Source: Streptomyces sp. NBC_01428
GTDB lineage: Bacteria; Actinomycetota; Actinomycetes; Streptomycetales; Streptomycetaceae
NCBI RefSeq assembly: GCF_036231965.1
Contig: NZ_CP109499.1
Coordinates: 4,774,001 to 4,838,000, forward strand
Direction of reading: 5' to 3'
Length of the DNA: 64,000 nt
Shown: one piece after another, positions 44,233-52,800 of the stretch
Layout of the letters: every line of letters begins with the position of its first letter
Position numbering within the stretch: position 1 is the first letter of the stretch
Program-made: the position numbers and the translations under genes
The notes under the pieces: generated by a model
The model's input: only the letters and a program-made list of their open reading frames with translations
The model's database searches: none
Told to the model about the DNA's origin: nothing

Positions 44233-47200
44233 CTAGTTGGTACCGATGCGCGCCAGCAGGTCGACGATCCGGTCCTGGACCTCGTCGCTCGTGGAGCGCT
44301 CGGCGAGGAACAGCACGGACTCCCCCGCGGCCAGCCGCGGCAGTTCCGCGGGATCGACGGCGGCGGTGTAGACGACCAGCGGCGTGCGGTTCAACTGTCC
44401 GTTCGCCCGTAGCCAGTCGACGATCCCGGCGCGCCGACGACGTACCTGCATCAGATCCATCACCACGAGGTTCGGCCGCATCTGCGCGGCCAGCGTGACG
44501 GCGTCCTCGTCCGTCGACGCCCGCGCCACCTGCATCCCGCGCCGCTCCAGCGTCGCGGTGAGGGCGAGCGCGATCTCCGCGTGCTCCTCGATGAGCAGGA
44601 CGCGCGGCGGATGCTGCTCGGAGTCGCGCGGCGCGAGGGCCTTCAGGAGGACGGCGGGGTCGGCACCGTACGCCGCCTCGCGCGTCGCCTGTCCGAGTCC
44701 GGCCGTCACGAGGACGGGCACCTCGGCGGCCACGGCCGCCTGCCGCAGGGACTGGAGGGCCGTGCGCGTGATCGGCCCGGTCAGCGGGTCGACGAACAGC
44801 GCGGCGGGGAACGCGGCGATCTGCGCGTCGACCTCCTCGCGCGAATGCACGATGACGGGACGGTAGCCGCGGTCGCTCAGCGCCTGCTGGGTGGTGACGT
44901 CCGGCGCCGGCCACACGAGCAGCCGCCGCGGGTTGTCCAGCGGCTCCGGGGGCAACTCGTCGTCCACCGGCCGGGGCTGGGGCTGGTCGGCGACCTCGAC
45001 GGCACCGCCGGGCCCGTCGAGCGGCTCGGGGCCCTCGGCGGCGTTCTCGTCCGGTGCTCCTATGGCGTACGACCGTCCGGCGCCCTCGGTGGCTCCGGGC
45101 CGCCGAGGTCCGGTCCCGGGCTGGCCGGCCTGCTGGGGCGACCGGGTGCCGTTCTCCGGGCGTTCGACGACGGGCTCGGGCGGCGTGCCGAGTTTGCGGC
45201 GGCGGCCCGAACCGTTCGTCTGGTGCGGGGGAGGCGTCGGCGCCTGGACACCGCCACCCGGCTGGGCCGCGGCGACCTGGCGGGCGAAGGGGACGCCCTG
45301 TCCGAGGGTGCGCACGCTTATGGCACGGCCCTGCGTCGAGTTGGAGTCGGCGGCGGCGGACGCTGCCGACGCCTCGGCGGGCAGCGGCTGCGCGACCCGC
45401 GGGGCGGGCCGCTCCGGCGGAAGCGGCGCGGTGGCCGGCTGCGGCGCGGACGGCGCGGCCTGGGCGGCCGGTGCGGCACCGGGAACACCGGGCTGTACGG
45501 GGCGACCGGCACCGGGCGCCGGGGTGTTCGCGCCCGAGGTGTCGTCGGCACCGGTGGCGGTGCTCGCGTCGGGCCACGCCTGCGGGGGACGGCCCTGAGC
45601 CGGAACGCTGTGAGCGGGTGCCCCCGGCGCGGGAACGCCCGGCGCGGGAACCCCTTGCCCGGGTCCGGCCTGGCCGGGAACGGGCTGCCCCGGAACACCG
45701 CGTCCGGGGACCGCCTGCCCCGGTACCTGCTGCGCGGGAACACCCTGCGCCGGAACACCCTGTGCCGGGATGCCCTGCCCAGGAGCCCCAGGAGCCCCGG
45801 AAGGCTCAAGAGCCCCAGGAACGCCGGGCGTTCCCGTCGGCCCCGTCGTCCCAACCGTCGTTCCAGTCGTCATCCCCGTAGTCGTTCCCGTCGGAGCGAC
45901 CGGCTGACCGGGCCGGCCCGGCGTCTCGATCTGGCGGGCGCGACGGCGGCCCGGGCCGGATACGGGATGCGGCTGCGGCGGGGTGTGGTCGTCGTCGGCG
46001 CCGGCGTGCGGCACCGCGTCGTGGCGGCCGTCGTCGGCCTGACCGTGACCGGGCCCGACCGGGCCGGCGGCCTGCTGGGCCCGGGCGACCTGGGCCTGCG
46101 CCTCCTGGGCGGCGTGCGCCTGGAGTGCCTGGACCTGCGCCGCCTGTGCCTGGACGGCCTGGGCCTGGGCGGCCTGCGCCTGCGCCTCGGCCTGGACGTA
46201 CTCCGGCGAACGGTCCGCCTCCGCGGGCGGCAGCGCGAACACCGTACGGGCGCCCGTCTCCTGTGCCGCGGCCCGTTCGGCTGCCGCGGCCAGCGCACGA
46301 CGGCGCCGTCCGGTCGGCTCCGCGTCCGGGGCGTCGTCGTCCGGACCGGCCGGACCCGTGCTCCCGGCCCCTGCCTGCGCACCGGCGGCGGCCGGCAACG
46401 CGGCGGGAAGTGCCTGCTGTTCACCGTCGCGGCGGGCGCGTCGTCCGGAGGGCACCGGCACCCCCTGCGGAGGCACCGTCCCGCCCAGTCCCGACCCGAT
46501 GGCCGCCGTTCCCGCGCCGTGCTCGCCCGCCATGACGACCGCGCCCTCGGAGACGGCGTCGTCCGCGCCCGGAACCGCCGCGTCGCCCGCGCCCTCGGTC
46601 GGACTCGGCCGGCCACGACGGCGCCCGGTACCGCCCGAGCCCTCACCGGCCGCCTCGGCCGCGGTCCCCTGCGCGGGCACCGGAACCTCGCCGACCACGG
46701 GCTCGCCCGCCGCGCGCCGACGGCGCCGACCGGTGGGAACCGCCCCGCCGGCCCCGGTGCTGTCCCCGGACTGCGTGTCGGACTCGGCGGTGGCGTCGCC
46801 GTCCAGGAAGGCGTCGACCGAAGAGCGCCGGGCCCGTCGCCGGCCGCCGCTCTGCTGCGCGGCCTGCTCGGGCAGCGCGACCTCGGTGGAGACCGGCGGC
46901 CCGATCACGGGCGCGACCGCTCCGGCGCCGCCCCCGATCGGCACTTCGAGGACGAAGGCGCTGCCGCTCATCCCCGGCACCTCGTGGGTCTGGAGCACGC
47001 CGCCGTGGGCGCGCACGATCCCGCGCACGATCGGCTCGTGCACCGGGTCGCCCCCGGCGTACGGCCCGCGCACCTCGATCCGGACGACCTCGCCGCGCTG
47101 CGCCGCCGCCACGACCACGGTGTTGTCCATGTAACCGCCCGCCGAGACGGGCGCGTTGCCCGTGGCGTCGACTCCGGCGACATCCGCGATGAGGTGGGCG

Positions 47201-48585
47201 AGGGCGCGCGCGAGCCGCTGCGGGTCGACCTCGGCCTCGATGGGCGGCGCGTGCACGGCGAACTGGACGCGTCCGGGCCCGATCAGGTCGACGGCCCCGT
47301 CGACACCGGCCGCGACCACGGCGTCGAGCATGACGTTCGTACGGGCGATGGTCTCGTCGCCGGCGTCGAGGCGCTGGTAGCCGAGCACGTTGTCGACGAG
47401 CGTGGTGATCCGCGAGTAGCCGGCCGCGAGGTGGTGGAGCACCTGGTTGGCCTCCGGCCACAGCTGCCCGGCGTCGTCGGCCGCGAGCTTGGAGAGTTCG
47501 CCGCGCAGCTGGTCGAGCGGTCCGCGCAGCGACTGGTCGAGGACGGCGAGCAACTGCTCGTGCCGGGCGGTCAGTGCCTCGTAGCGGTCCTTCTCCCGCT
47601 CACCGAGGGACGCGTACCGCTCGTCCCCCGCGGCGAGTTCCTCCTCGTGCCGCTCGGTCAGCTCGGTGACCTCGGCCGTGTGCCGCTCGCGCAGGGCCTC
47701 CAGTTCGGCGGCGTGCTCCTCGCCGATCCGCTCCAGTTCCTCGGTGTGCCGGGTGGCCGCGGCGTCCTTCTCCTCGACGAGGGTGTCGTACGGCCGCCGG
47801 TCGGTGAAGGTCATGACGGCGCCGACGAGCTGGTCCCCGTCGCGTACCGGAGAGGTCGTCAGGTCGACCGGCACCTGGGCGCCGGACTTCGACCACAGCA
47901 CCTGGCCGCGCACCCGGTGCTTGCGTCCGGAGCGCAGGGTGTCGGCGAGCGGCGACTCGGGATAGGGGAAGGGCTCGCCGTCGGCCCGCGAGTGCAGGAT
48001 CAGGGCGTGCAGGTCCTTGCCGCCGAGGTCGCTGGCGCGGTAGCCGAGGATCTGGGCGGCGGCGGGGTTGACGAGGACGACCCGGCCCTCGGTGTCGGTC
48101 CCGACGACACCCTCGGCCGCGGCGCGCAGGATCATCTCGGTCTGGCGCTGCGAACGGGCGAGTTCCGCCTCGGTGTCGACGGTGCCCGAGAGGTCGCGGA
48201 CGACGAGCATGAGCAGTTCGTCGGGGGTCGGGCCGTAGCTGTCGTAGGCCTGCTGGCCGTCCTCCAGGTTCGCGCTGGTGACCTCGACCGGGAACTCCGA
48301 GCCGTCGGTGCGCCGCGCGATCATCCGGGTCGGCTTGGTGCGGCCGCGCTGGTCGATGGTGTCGGGCCGCCGCATGGATCCGGGGATCAGCCGGGAGTCG
48401 AACTCGGGCAGCAGGTCCAGGAGCCCACGGCCCACCAGTGCCGTACCCGGGGTCTCGAAGGCCTCCAGGGCGATGGTGTTGGCGTTGACGACGGTTCCGT
48501 TGGCGTTGACCAGCAGCAACGCGTCGGGAAGGGCATCCAGTATGGCTGCGAGGCGAGCAGCGCCTCGGGATGGCCTGCTGCTCAC
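44233..48585 (-). CDS. Giant PAS-PAS-kinase-like-receiver protein, catalytic residues degenerate
   Basis: 1450 residues, GTG start with GGGAGGAAG upstream. Order: PAS ~10-130, PAS ~145-270, charged coiled coil ~275-345 (EELERIGEEHAAELEALRE), a HisKA-like helix pair in which the H box reads LDQSLRGPLDQLRGEL with no phosphoacceptor His, and a HATPase-like region (~415-555) with weak N and G boxes. A ~650-residue Pro/Gly/Gln/Ala-rich disordered region with VPAQG and AQAQ repeats follows. Two receiver-like domains end it: ~1215-1305 (AALFVDPLTG) and ~1315-1450 (VVMDLMQ has the Asp, but IEEH replaces the usual DD pair and the Lys is missing). Probably a scaffold or sensor rather than a kinase. No membrane span. 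Confidence 0.85.
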   Translation of the reverse strand: MSSRPSRGAARLAAILDALPDALLLVNANGTVVNANTIALEAFETPGTALVGRGLLDLLPEFDSRLIPGSMRRPDTIDQRGRTKPTRMIARRTDGSEFPVEVTSANLEDGQQAYDSYGPTPDELLMLVVRDLSGTVDTEAELARSQRQTEMILRAAAEGVVGTDTEGRVVLVNPAAAQILGYRASDLGGKDLHALILHSRADGEPFPYPESPLADTLRSGRKHRVRGQVLWSKSGAQVPVDLTTSPVRDGDQLVGAVMTFTDRRPYDTLVEEKDAAATRHTEELERIGEEHAAELEALRERHTAEVTELTERHEEELAAGDERYASLGEREKDRYEALTARHEQLLAVLDQSLRGPLDQLRGELSKLAADDAGQLWPEANQVLHHLAAGYSRITTLVDNVLGYQRLDAGDETIARTNVMLDAVVAAGVDGAVDLIGPGRVQFAVHAPPIEAEVDPQRLARALAHLIADVAGVDATGNAPVSAGGYMDNTVVVAAAQRGEVVRIEVRGPYAGGDPVHEPIVRGIVRAHGGVLQTHEVPGMSGSAFVLEVPIGGGAGAVAPVIGPPVSTEVALPEQAAQQSGGRRRARRSSVDAFLDGDATAESDTQSGDSTGAGGAVPTGRRRRRAAGEPVVGEVPVPAQGTAAEAAGEGSGGTGRRRGRPSPTEGAGDAAVPGADDAVSEGAVVMAGEHGAGTAAIGSGLGGTVPPQGVPVPSGRRARRDGEQQALPAALPAAAGAQAGAGSTGPAGPDDDAPDAEPTGRRRRALAAAAERAAAQETGARTVFALPPAEADRSPEYVQAEAQAQAAQAQAVQAQAAQVQALQAHAAQEAQAQVARAQQAAGPVGPGHGQADDGRHDAVPHAGADDDHTPPQPHPVSGPGRRRARQIETPGRPGQPVAPTGTTTGMTTGTTVGTTGPTGTPGVPGALEPSGAPGAPGQGIPAQGVPAQGVPAQQVPGQAVPGRGVPGQPVPGQAGPGQGVPAPGVPAPGAPAHSVPAQGRPPQAWPDASTATGADDTSGANTPAPGAGRPVQPGVPGAAPAAQAAPSAPQPATAPLPPERPAPRVAQPLPAEASAASAAADSNSTQGRAISVRTLGQGVPFARQVAAAQPGGGVQAPTPPPHQTNGSGRRRKLGTPPEPVVERPENGTRSPQQAGQPGTGPRRPGATEGAGRSYAIGAPDENAAEGPEPLDGPGGAVEVADQPQPRPVDDELPPEPLDNPRRLLVWPAPDVTTQQALSDRGYRPVIVHSREEVDAQIAAFPAALFVDPLTGPITRTALQSLRQAAVAAEVPVLVTAGLGQATREAAYGADPAVLLKALAPRDSEQHPPRVLLIEEHAEIALALTATLERRGMQVARASTDEDAVTLAAQMRPNLVVMDLMQVRRRRAGIVDWLRANGQLNRTPLVVYTAAVDPAELPRLAAGESVLFLAERSTSDEVQDRIVDLLARIGTN

Positions 48586-48819
48586 GAGACGCTTCCTCCC
48601 TGTTACCGCACCTTGCCGACCGCGGATGCCATCTTGCCAACCTGCCCGCGGCGTGTCACGCGACGGAGTCTACGGGCAGAGGTCCCGCCGACGGTGCCGG
48701 ATGAGAGGGAGGTCGCACGCAGAACACACGCAGAAGCGACGAAGAAGCTGTGACCACGTGTTTTCGCCCAACCGGGCGGTGACTCCCCGCGCGGCCGCCC
48801 TGTCCGGTCCGCCGACGGG

Positions 48820-49377
48820 TCAGGACATCAGGTCGGGCAGGAACGGGACCATGCTGTTCCAGCGGGAGATCTCGCACCCGTTCGTCCGGTCGTAGCGGGC
48901 GTCGACGGGCCGTCCCGCCCAGGTGCCCGTGACGTGCGCGGTGGCCGGGCCGCCGTACTGCAGGGTGCAGAGGGCGTTCGGCCGTACGGGGGCGAAGAGG
49001 TCCTTGCCCCAGGTGGTGTTCCCGTCGAGCAGGTCGCAGGCCTCGGCGGGCCGCGGGTGACTCCCGCCCGCGGGATGACAGTCCAGCTCGTACGTGCCGT
49101 CCGCGCCGTTCCCCGCGTCCTGGACCGTCACCGTCAGCCGGTCCCCGGAGTCCTCGGGGCGGGCCGGCGGTGGCGTGGCGGCGGGCTCCATTCCACCGCG
49201 TGCGGCGGTGTAGAGAGAGGACAGGCCGACGGGAGCGGCGGCCAGGGGTGCGGAGGACGCGGTGGGGAGCGGGGATGCGGCCGGCGGGGGTGCGGGGGTA
49301 CCGGCCGATGCGCTGGGCACGGCGGTGAGCGCGGCGGTGGCGGACACGGCGGCGGTGAGGAGCAGTCGGCGCAACAT
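48820..49377 (-). CDS. Subtilisin-inhibitor-like (SSI family) secreted protein
   Basis: 185 residues. Signal peptide to PSASAGTPAP, a Pro/Ala-rich linker (~25-75), then the SSI domain: LTVTVQDAGNGADGTYELDCHP, EACDLLDG, RPNALCTLQYGGPATAHVTG and TNGCEISRW. The four Cys form the two conserved disulfides. Aligning CTLQY to the SSI reactive loop puts Leu at P1, where many homologues have Lys, Arg or Met, so it may favour subtilisin- or chymotrypsin-like targets. The long linker before the domain is unusual. Confidence 0.87.
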   Translation of the reverse strand: MLRRLLLTAAVSATAALTAVPSASAGTPAPPPAASPLPTASSAPLAAAPVGLSSLYTAARGGMEPAATPPPARPEDSGDRLTVTVQDAGNGADGTYELDCHPAGGSHPRPAEACDLLDGNTTWGKDLFAPVRPNALCTLQYGGPATAHVTGTWAGRPVDARYDRTNGCEISRWNSMVPFLPDLMS

Positions 49378-49545
49378 GTGCTGCCTAACGCGACGCGTCC
49401 TCGCTGGTTGCGCGCGGTCGCGCGCCGGTGGCGGGCTTTGCCCTCCGGCCTGCCTGCCTAGTACCGTAGGGGGCGATTGGTGACGCGGCGCTCGTCTGTG
49501 TCATCATCTGCACGCACCACTCGCGCTCGCGTGAGCGGTTGTGCG

Positions 49546-49636
49546 GGAGGCGTCGCCTAGTCCGGTCTATGGCGCCGCACTGCTAATGCGGTTTGGGCCT
49601 TCAAGCCCATCGAGGGTTCAAATCCCTCCGCCTCCG
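49546..49636 (+). tRNA. tRNA-Ser (anticodon GCT)
   Basis: 91 nt. Acceptor stem GGAGGCG/CGCCTCC, anticodon stem CCGCA/TGCGG with loop CTGCTAA (GCT, AGC/AGU codons), long variable arm, T arm GAGGG-TTCAAAT-CCCTC. No encoded CCA. Confidence 0.93.
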
Positions 49637-49647
49637 CGCGAAGATCC

Positions 49648-49676
49648 GAAGCCCCGGTCCAGTGGACCGGGGCTTC
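49648..49676 (+). terminator. Terminator after tRNA-Ser(GCT)
   Basis: Perfect 13-bp stem GAAGCCCCGGTCC / GGACCGGGGCTTC with a 3-nt AGT loop. Confidence 0.85.
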
Positions 49677-49747
49677 GTCGTTCCCGGGCCGCCTCGAACC
49701 GCCCAGAACGGCGTTTTCGCAGCTCACAAGGGGTGAGGCAAACGGAT

Positions 49748-49776
49748 TTCACATGGCGGCGGCAGTCATGTAATGT
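49748..49776 (+). promoter_or_regulatory. Promoter of tRNA-Arg
   Basis: TTCACA at 49748-49753 and TAATGT at 49771-49776 with a 17-bp spacer, a good fit to the main vegetative sigma factor. Transcription would start about 57 bp above the tRNA. Confidence 0.55.
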
Positions 49777-49839
49777 TCTTCCTGTCGCCGCGAGCGGGGG
49801 AAAACCCCGGGAAGCGAAGGCAGAAGGACAACAAAACAA

Positions 49840-49912
49840 GCACTCGTAGCTTAACGGATAGAGCATCTGACTACGGATCAGAAGGTTGCAGGTTCGAATC
49901 CTGCCGAGTGCA
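49840..49912 (+). tRNA. tRNA-Arg (anticodon ACG)
   Basis: 73 nt. Acceptor GCACTCG/CGAGTGC, anticodon stem TCTGA/TCAGA with loop CTACGGA (ACG, reads CGN after inosine modification), T arm GCAGG-TTCGAAT-CCTGC. Discriminator A; CCA not encoded. Confidence 0.95.
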
Positions 49913-49920
49913 CACAGATC

Positions 49921-49953
49921 GAAGGCCCCGCCGGGTGAACCGGCGGGGCCTTC
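49921..49953 (+). terminator. Terminator after tRNA-Arg
   Basis: Perfect 14-bp stem GAAGGCCCCGCCGG / CCGGCGGGGCCTTC, loop GTGAA, 8 bp after the tRNA. Confidence 0.85.
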
Positions 49954-50095
49954 GGCGTTGGTCATGACATCGACGCCGGTGTGGTCCCGGAGCGGGTGTC
50001 GATGTCATGTCGGTCGGGTCGGGCGCCAGTTGGCGGCTCGCGGTCCGGGGGTGTGGCCCGGGATGCCGCGAGGTGGCAGCGAAGGCCTCGGGGTG

Positions 50096-50560
50096 TCAGC
50101 CGCAACTGCACCCGGCCGGGGTCTCGTCGGGCGTCCGCGCGGTGCAGCATCCGTCGCCCGCCGCGCCGGGGTCGGCGCTCTTGCCGAGGGTGTCGGCGTC
50201 CGCCTTGACCACGTAGACCTCCCAGGGCTCCTGTCCCGGGCCGTGGACCCACACCTTGTCCTGGAGGGCGTAGCAGCAGGAGGTGTCGTTCTCCTCGAAG
50301 GTGGCCAGGCCGGCGTCCTTGAGGCGGGTGGTGGCCGCGGTGACCTGGTCGGTGGACGCGACCTCGACGCCCAGGTGGTCGAGCCGGGTCTCCTGGCCTG
50401 GCTCGCCCTCGATGAGGACGAGCTTGAGCGGCGGCTCGGTGATCGCGAAGTTGGCGTAGCCCGCACGCCGTTTGGCGGGCTCGGTGCCGAAGAGCTTCGA
50501 GTAGAAGGCGATCGAGGCTTCCAGGTCGCTGACGCGCAGGGCCAACTGGGCACGGGACAT
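50096..50560 (-). CDS. arsI: ArsI-type C-As lyase (VOC/glyoxalase fold)
   Basis: 154 residues. VOC fold with the vicinal Cys pair of ArsI in NDTSCCYALQDKVWV (Cys95-Cys96), a metal set of Gln5 (MSRAQLALRV), His62 (RLDHLGVEV) and Glu114 (EPWEVYVV), matching as I recall the Gln/His/Glu of the Thermomonospora enzyme. It cleaves the C-As bond of trivalent organoarsenicals using Fe(II) and O2. The C-terminal tail is Cys-rich (DGCCTARTPDETPAGCSCG), possibly for arsenic binding. Divergent from arsR, sharing its operator gap. The ATG at 50560 is the only suitable start. Confidence 0.9.
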   Translation of the reverse strand: MSRAQLALRVSDLEASIAFYSKLFGTEPAKRRAGYANFAITEPPLKLVLIEGEPGQETRLDHLGVEVASTDQVTAATTRLKDAGLATFEENDTSCCYALQDKVWVHGPGQEPWEVYVVKADADTLGKSADPGAAGDGCCTARTPDETPAGCSCG

Positions 50561-50581
50561 GGCCGGACTCCCATCCGCTTG

Positions 50582-50601
50582 TATTGATGACTGTCGATAT
50601 A
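50582..50601. promoter_or_regulatory. ArsR operator candidate
   Basis: TATTGA-N6-TCGATA in the 79-bp gap between arsI and arsR (one mismatch in the dyad). It is placed to repress both divergent promoters, as is usual for ArsR. Confidence 0.5.
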
Positions 50602-50639
50602 ACCTTGCGCGCTGGATCGAAAAACGTCAACATAGAAGC

Positions 50640-51020
50640 ATGTCGAAACAAGAGCTCGTGGTGATCGGGCAGGACGACCCGTCCGCGGCCTGCTGCCCCG
50701 GCCTCGCGACCGCCCCTCTGGACGAGGAGCAGGCGGCCGGGCCGGCGAGGGCCTTCAAGGCCCTCGGTGATCCGGTCCGCCTGCGCCTGCTGTCGATGAT
50801 CGCTTCGAGGGCGGGCGGCGAGGTCTGCGTGTGTGACCTGACCCCGGCCTTCGACCTGTCCCAGCCGACGATCTCGCACCACCTCAAACTGCTGCGGCAG
50901 GCGGGGCTGATCGACTGCGAACGCCGCGGCACGTGGGTGTACTACTGGGTGCTCCCCGCCGCCCTCGGCCGGCTCTCCGCGTTCCTGGCCACCGTGCGGG
51001 CCCCCGAGGCCACCGCGTGA
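50640..51020 (+). CDS. arsR: ArsR-family arsenite-responsive repressor
   Basis: 126 residues from the ATG at 50640; a longer frame upstream crosses the operator gap. Winged helix FKALGDPVRLRLLSMIAS, the As(III)-binding GGEVCVCDLTPAFDLSQPTISHHLKLL with Cys pair, and an extra N-terminal Cys pair in SAACCPGLA, a site also used in some actinobacterial ArsR. No strong ribosome site (ATAGAAGC), so the message may be near-leaderless. Its stop overlaps the GTG of aqpS. Confidence 0.92.
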   Translation: MSKQELVVIGQDDPSAACCPGLATAPLDEEQAAGPARAFKALGDPVRLRLLSMIASRAGGEVCVCDLTPAFDLSQPTISHHLKLLRQAGLIDCERRGTWVYYWVLPAALGRLSAFLATVRAPEATA

Positions 51021-51760
51021 GCGCGCGGCTGGGGCGGCGGGTCCTCGCCGAGGCCGTCGGCTCGGCCGCGCTGGTCGCCGTGGTGGTCGGCGCGGGGATC
51101 CAGGCCACCGAACTGACCCCGGACAACGGGGTGCGGCTGCTGGCCGACTCCCTCGCCACGGTCTTCGGGCTGGGTGTGCTGATCGCCCTGCTCGGGCCGG
51201 TCTCCGGCGCGCACTTCAACCCCGTCGTCACCCTCGCGGTCTGGGTCACCGAGCGCGGTTCCGCCGAGGGACTGAGCGGCCGGGAGGTGGCCGCCCGGGT
51301 GCCCGCCCAGACCGTCGGGGCGATCGGCGGCGCGGTGCTGGCCGACGCCATGTTCGCCCGCCCGCTCGTCCACTGGTCCACGCACGACCGCTCCGCCGGC
51401 CATCTGTGGCTGGGCGAACTCGTCGCGACGGCCGGTCTGGTCCTGCTGGTCCTCGGGCTGGGGCGGACCGGACGTGCTCACCTCGCTCCGGTGGCCGTGG
51501 CGTCGTACATCGGCGCGGCGTACTGGTTCACGTCCTCGACGTCCTTCGCCAACCCGGCCGTCACGGTCGGCCGGGCGTTCACCGACACCTTCGCGGGCAT
51601 CGCGCCCGCCTCCGTGCTGCCCTTCGTGGTGGCCCAACTGGCCGGCGCCGTACTCGGGCTGGCGCTGGCCCGGGCCCTGTTCGGACGCCCTCAGCCGGTG
51701 CGAACGCGTGTCCCTCCCGGCCGGAGCGCTCCCGAACCGGCCGCACCCTCGCCCTCCTGA
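51017..51760 (+). CDS. aqpS: MIP-family aquaglyceroporin (AqpS-like) in the arsenic operon
   Basis: 247 residues from the GTG at 51017 (overlaps the arsR stop). Six membrane helices with both MIP half-helix motifs: NPV in HFNPVVTLAVW and NPA in FANPAVTVGRAF. In Sinorhizobium an AqpS next to ArsC lets arsenite leave passively instead of through an ArsB/Acr3 pump. No arsB or acr3 gene is visible, supporting that role here. The C-terminal 30 residues are Pro/Arg-rich and cytoplasmic. Confidence 0.88.
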   Translation: MSARLGRRVLAEAVGSAALVAVVVGAGIQATELTPDNGVRLLADSLATVFGLGVLIALLGPVSGAHFNPVVTLAVWVTERGSAEGLSGREVAARVPAQTVGAIGGAVLADAMFARPLVHWSTHDRSAGHLWLGELVATAGLVLLVLGLGRTGRAHLAPVAVASYIGAAYWFTSSTSFANPAVTVGRAFTDTFAGIAPASVLPFVVAQLAGAVLGLALARALFGRPQPVRTRVPPGRSAPEPAAPSPS

Positions 51761-51788
51761 CCCGTCTCCGCCGAGAAGGACACCCGCC

Positions 51789-52211
51789 ATGACGACCCCC
51801 GCCGACCGTCCGTCCGTCCTGTTCGTCTGCGTCCACAACGCCGGCCGCTCCCAGATGGCCGCGGCCTTCCTCACCCACCTCGCCGGGGATCGCGTCCAGG
51901 TGCGTTCCGCCGGGTCCGCGCCCGCCGACACGGTCAACCCGGCCGTTGTGGAGGCGATGTCGGAGTCCGGGATCGACATCGCCGCCGAGGTGCCCAAGGT
52001 GCTCACGACGGATGCCGTCCGGTCGTCCGACGTGGTCGTCACGATGGGCTGCGGCGACAGTTGCCCGGTCTTCCCCGGCAAGCGCTACCTCGACTGGCGG
52101 CTTCCCGATCCGGCCGGGCAGGGAGTCGCCTCCGTGCGCCCCATCCGCGACGCGATCGAACAGCGGGTCCGCGGACTGATCGACGAGATCGTCCCGCCCG
52201 GCCGCGCGTGA
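51789..52211 (+). CDS. arsC: Arsenate reductase (low-molecular-weight phosphatase fold)
   Basis: 140 residues from the ATG at 51789, with AAGGA upstream. P-loop CVHNAGRSQMA (Cys and Arg of CX5R), then MGCGDSCPVFPG supplying the second and third redox Cys, and DWRLPDPAG with the acid/base Asp. This is the arsC family using thioredoxin or mycothiol/mycoredoxin. It reduces arsenate to arsenite, which AqpS would release. Last gene of arsR-aqpS-arsC. Confidence 0.92.
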   Translation: MTTPADRPSVLFVCVHNAGRSQMAAAFLTHLAGDRVQVRSAGSAPADTVNPAVVEAMSESGIDIAAEVPKVLTTDAVRSSDVVVTMGCGDSCPVFPGKRYLDWRLPDPAGQGVASVRPIRDAIEQRVRGLIDEIVPPGRA

Positions 52212-52800
52212 CGCCGCCGGCCGGAGTCCGCGGTCGAGGGGCGAAGGCCGGGTCGTGGCGCGTCCGGTGGGCTTGGCGTACGGGCCGACGGCCGCCGCCG
52301 CCGTTCGCGGGCGAACGCGGCGGCGACGGCCGTGGGTGCGAGACGGGTCCGGGCTCCCCTCCCGTCTCCGGCTCGCACCGATCGTCCTCACCACCCACCC
52401 GGGCGTGCGGGAGTGCATCCCGGACTCCAAAAAGGCAGGAGAGGACGAGGGCCGGGAGCTGCGTCGTCGGTGATGCGGCCCCGGCCGTTCACAGTGGTCG
52501 GACGGTCACGAGGACCCGGGGGCCGGGGGCCTGAAGACAGGGAGGCGTCGCCGTCACCGGTCGGAACCGGGATGCGACGGGCCCTGGTGCGTGCAGCGTA
52601 TACCGGGCCCCATGGCGGCAGCGCGCGTGTTTCGGCCGATGTGGGCGGGGGTCCACGGGCAGGGGCGTGCTGCTGAGGGGGCGGTGGGGGCCTGTGTCCA
52701 CCTGTCCGGAGTGCCGCGGGCGGAGGATCCGCGGCCGGCGGTCCCCGGCGCTCGCGCGCGGGTGGCCTGAACCGTCCCGGCGCGCGAACTCCCCACGCCC
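52212..52800. other. Gene-free gap after the arsenic operon
   Basis: 589 bp. Open frames here show no ribosome sites or recognisable proteins. It holds a hairpin (GCCGCCGTTCGC at 52297-52308, loop GG, GCGAACGCGGCGGC at 52311-52324, one bulged C) that probably ends the ars operon. The rest is GC-rich and unexplained. Confidence 0.5.
52297..52324 (+). terminator. Probable ars operon terminator
   Basis: 12-bp stem with one bulged base and a 2-nt GG loop, 85 bp after arsC. Confidence 0.55.

Noticed and set aside
44581..48753. 1390-codon plus-strand open frame
   Set aside because: Exact antisense of the PAS/kinase-like gene; no ribosome site or recognisable motif. The minus-strand protein has clear PAS and receiver domains.
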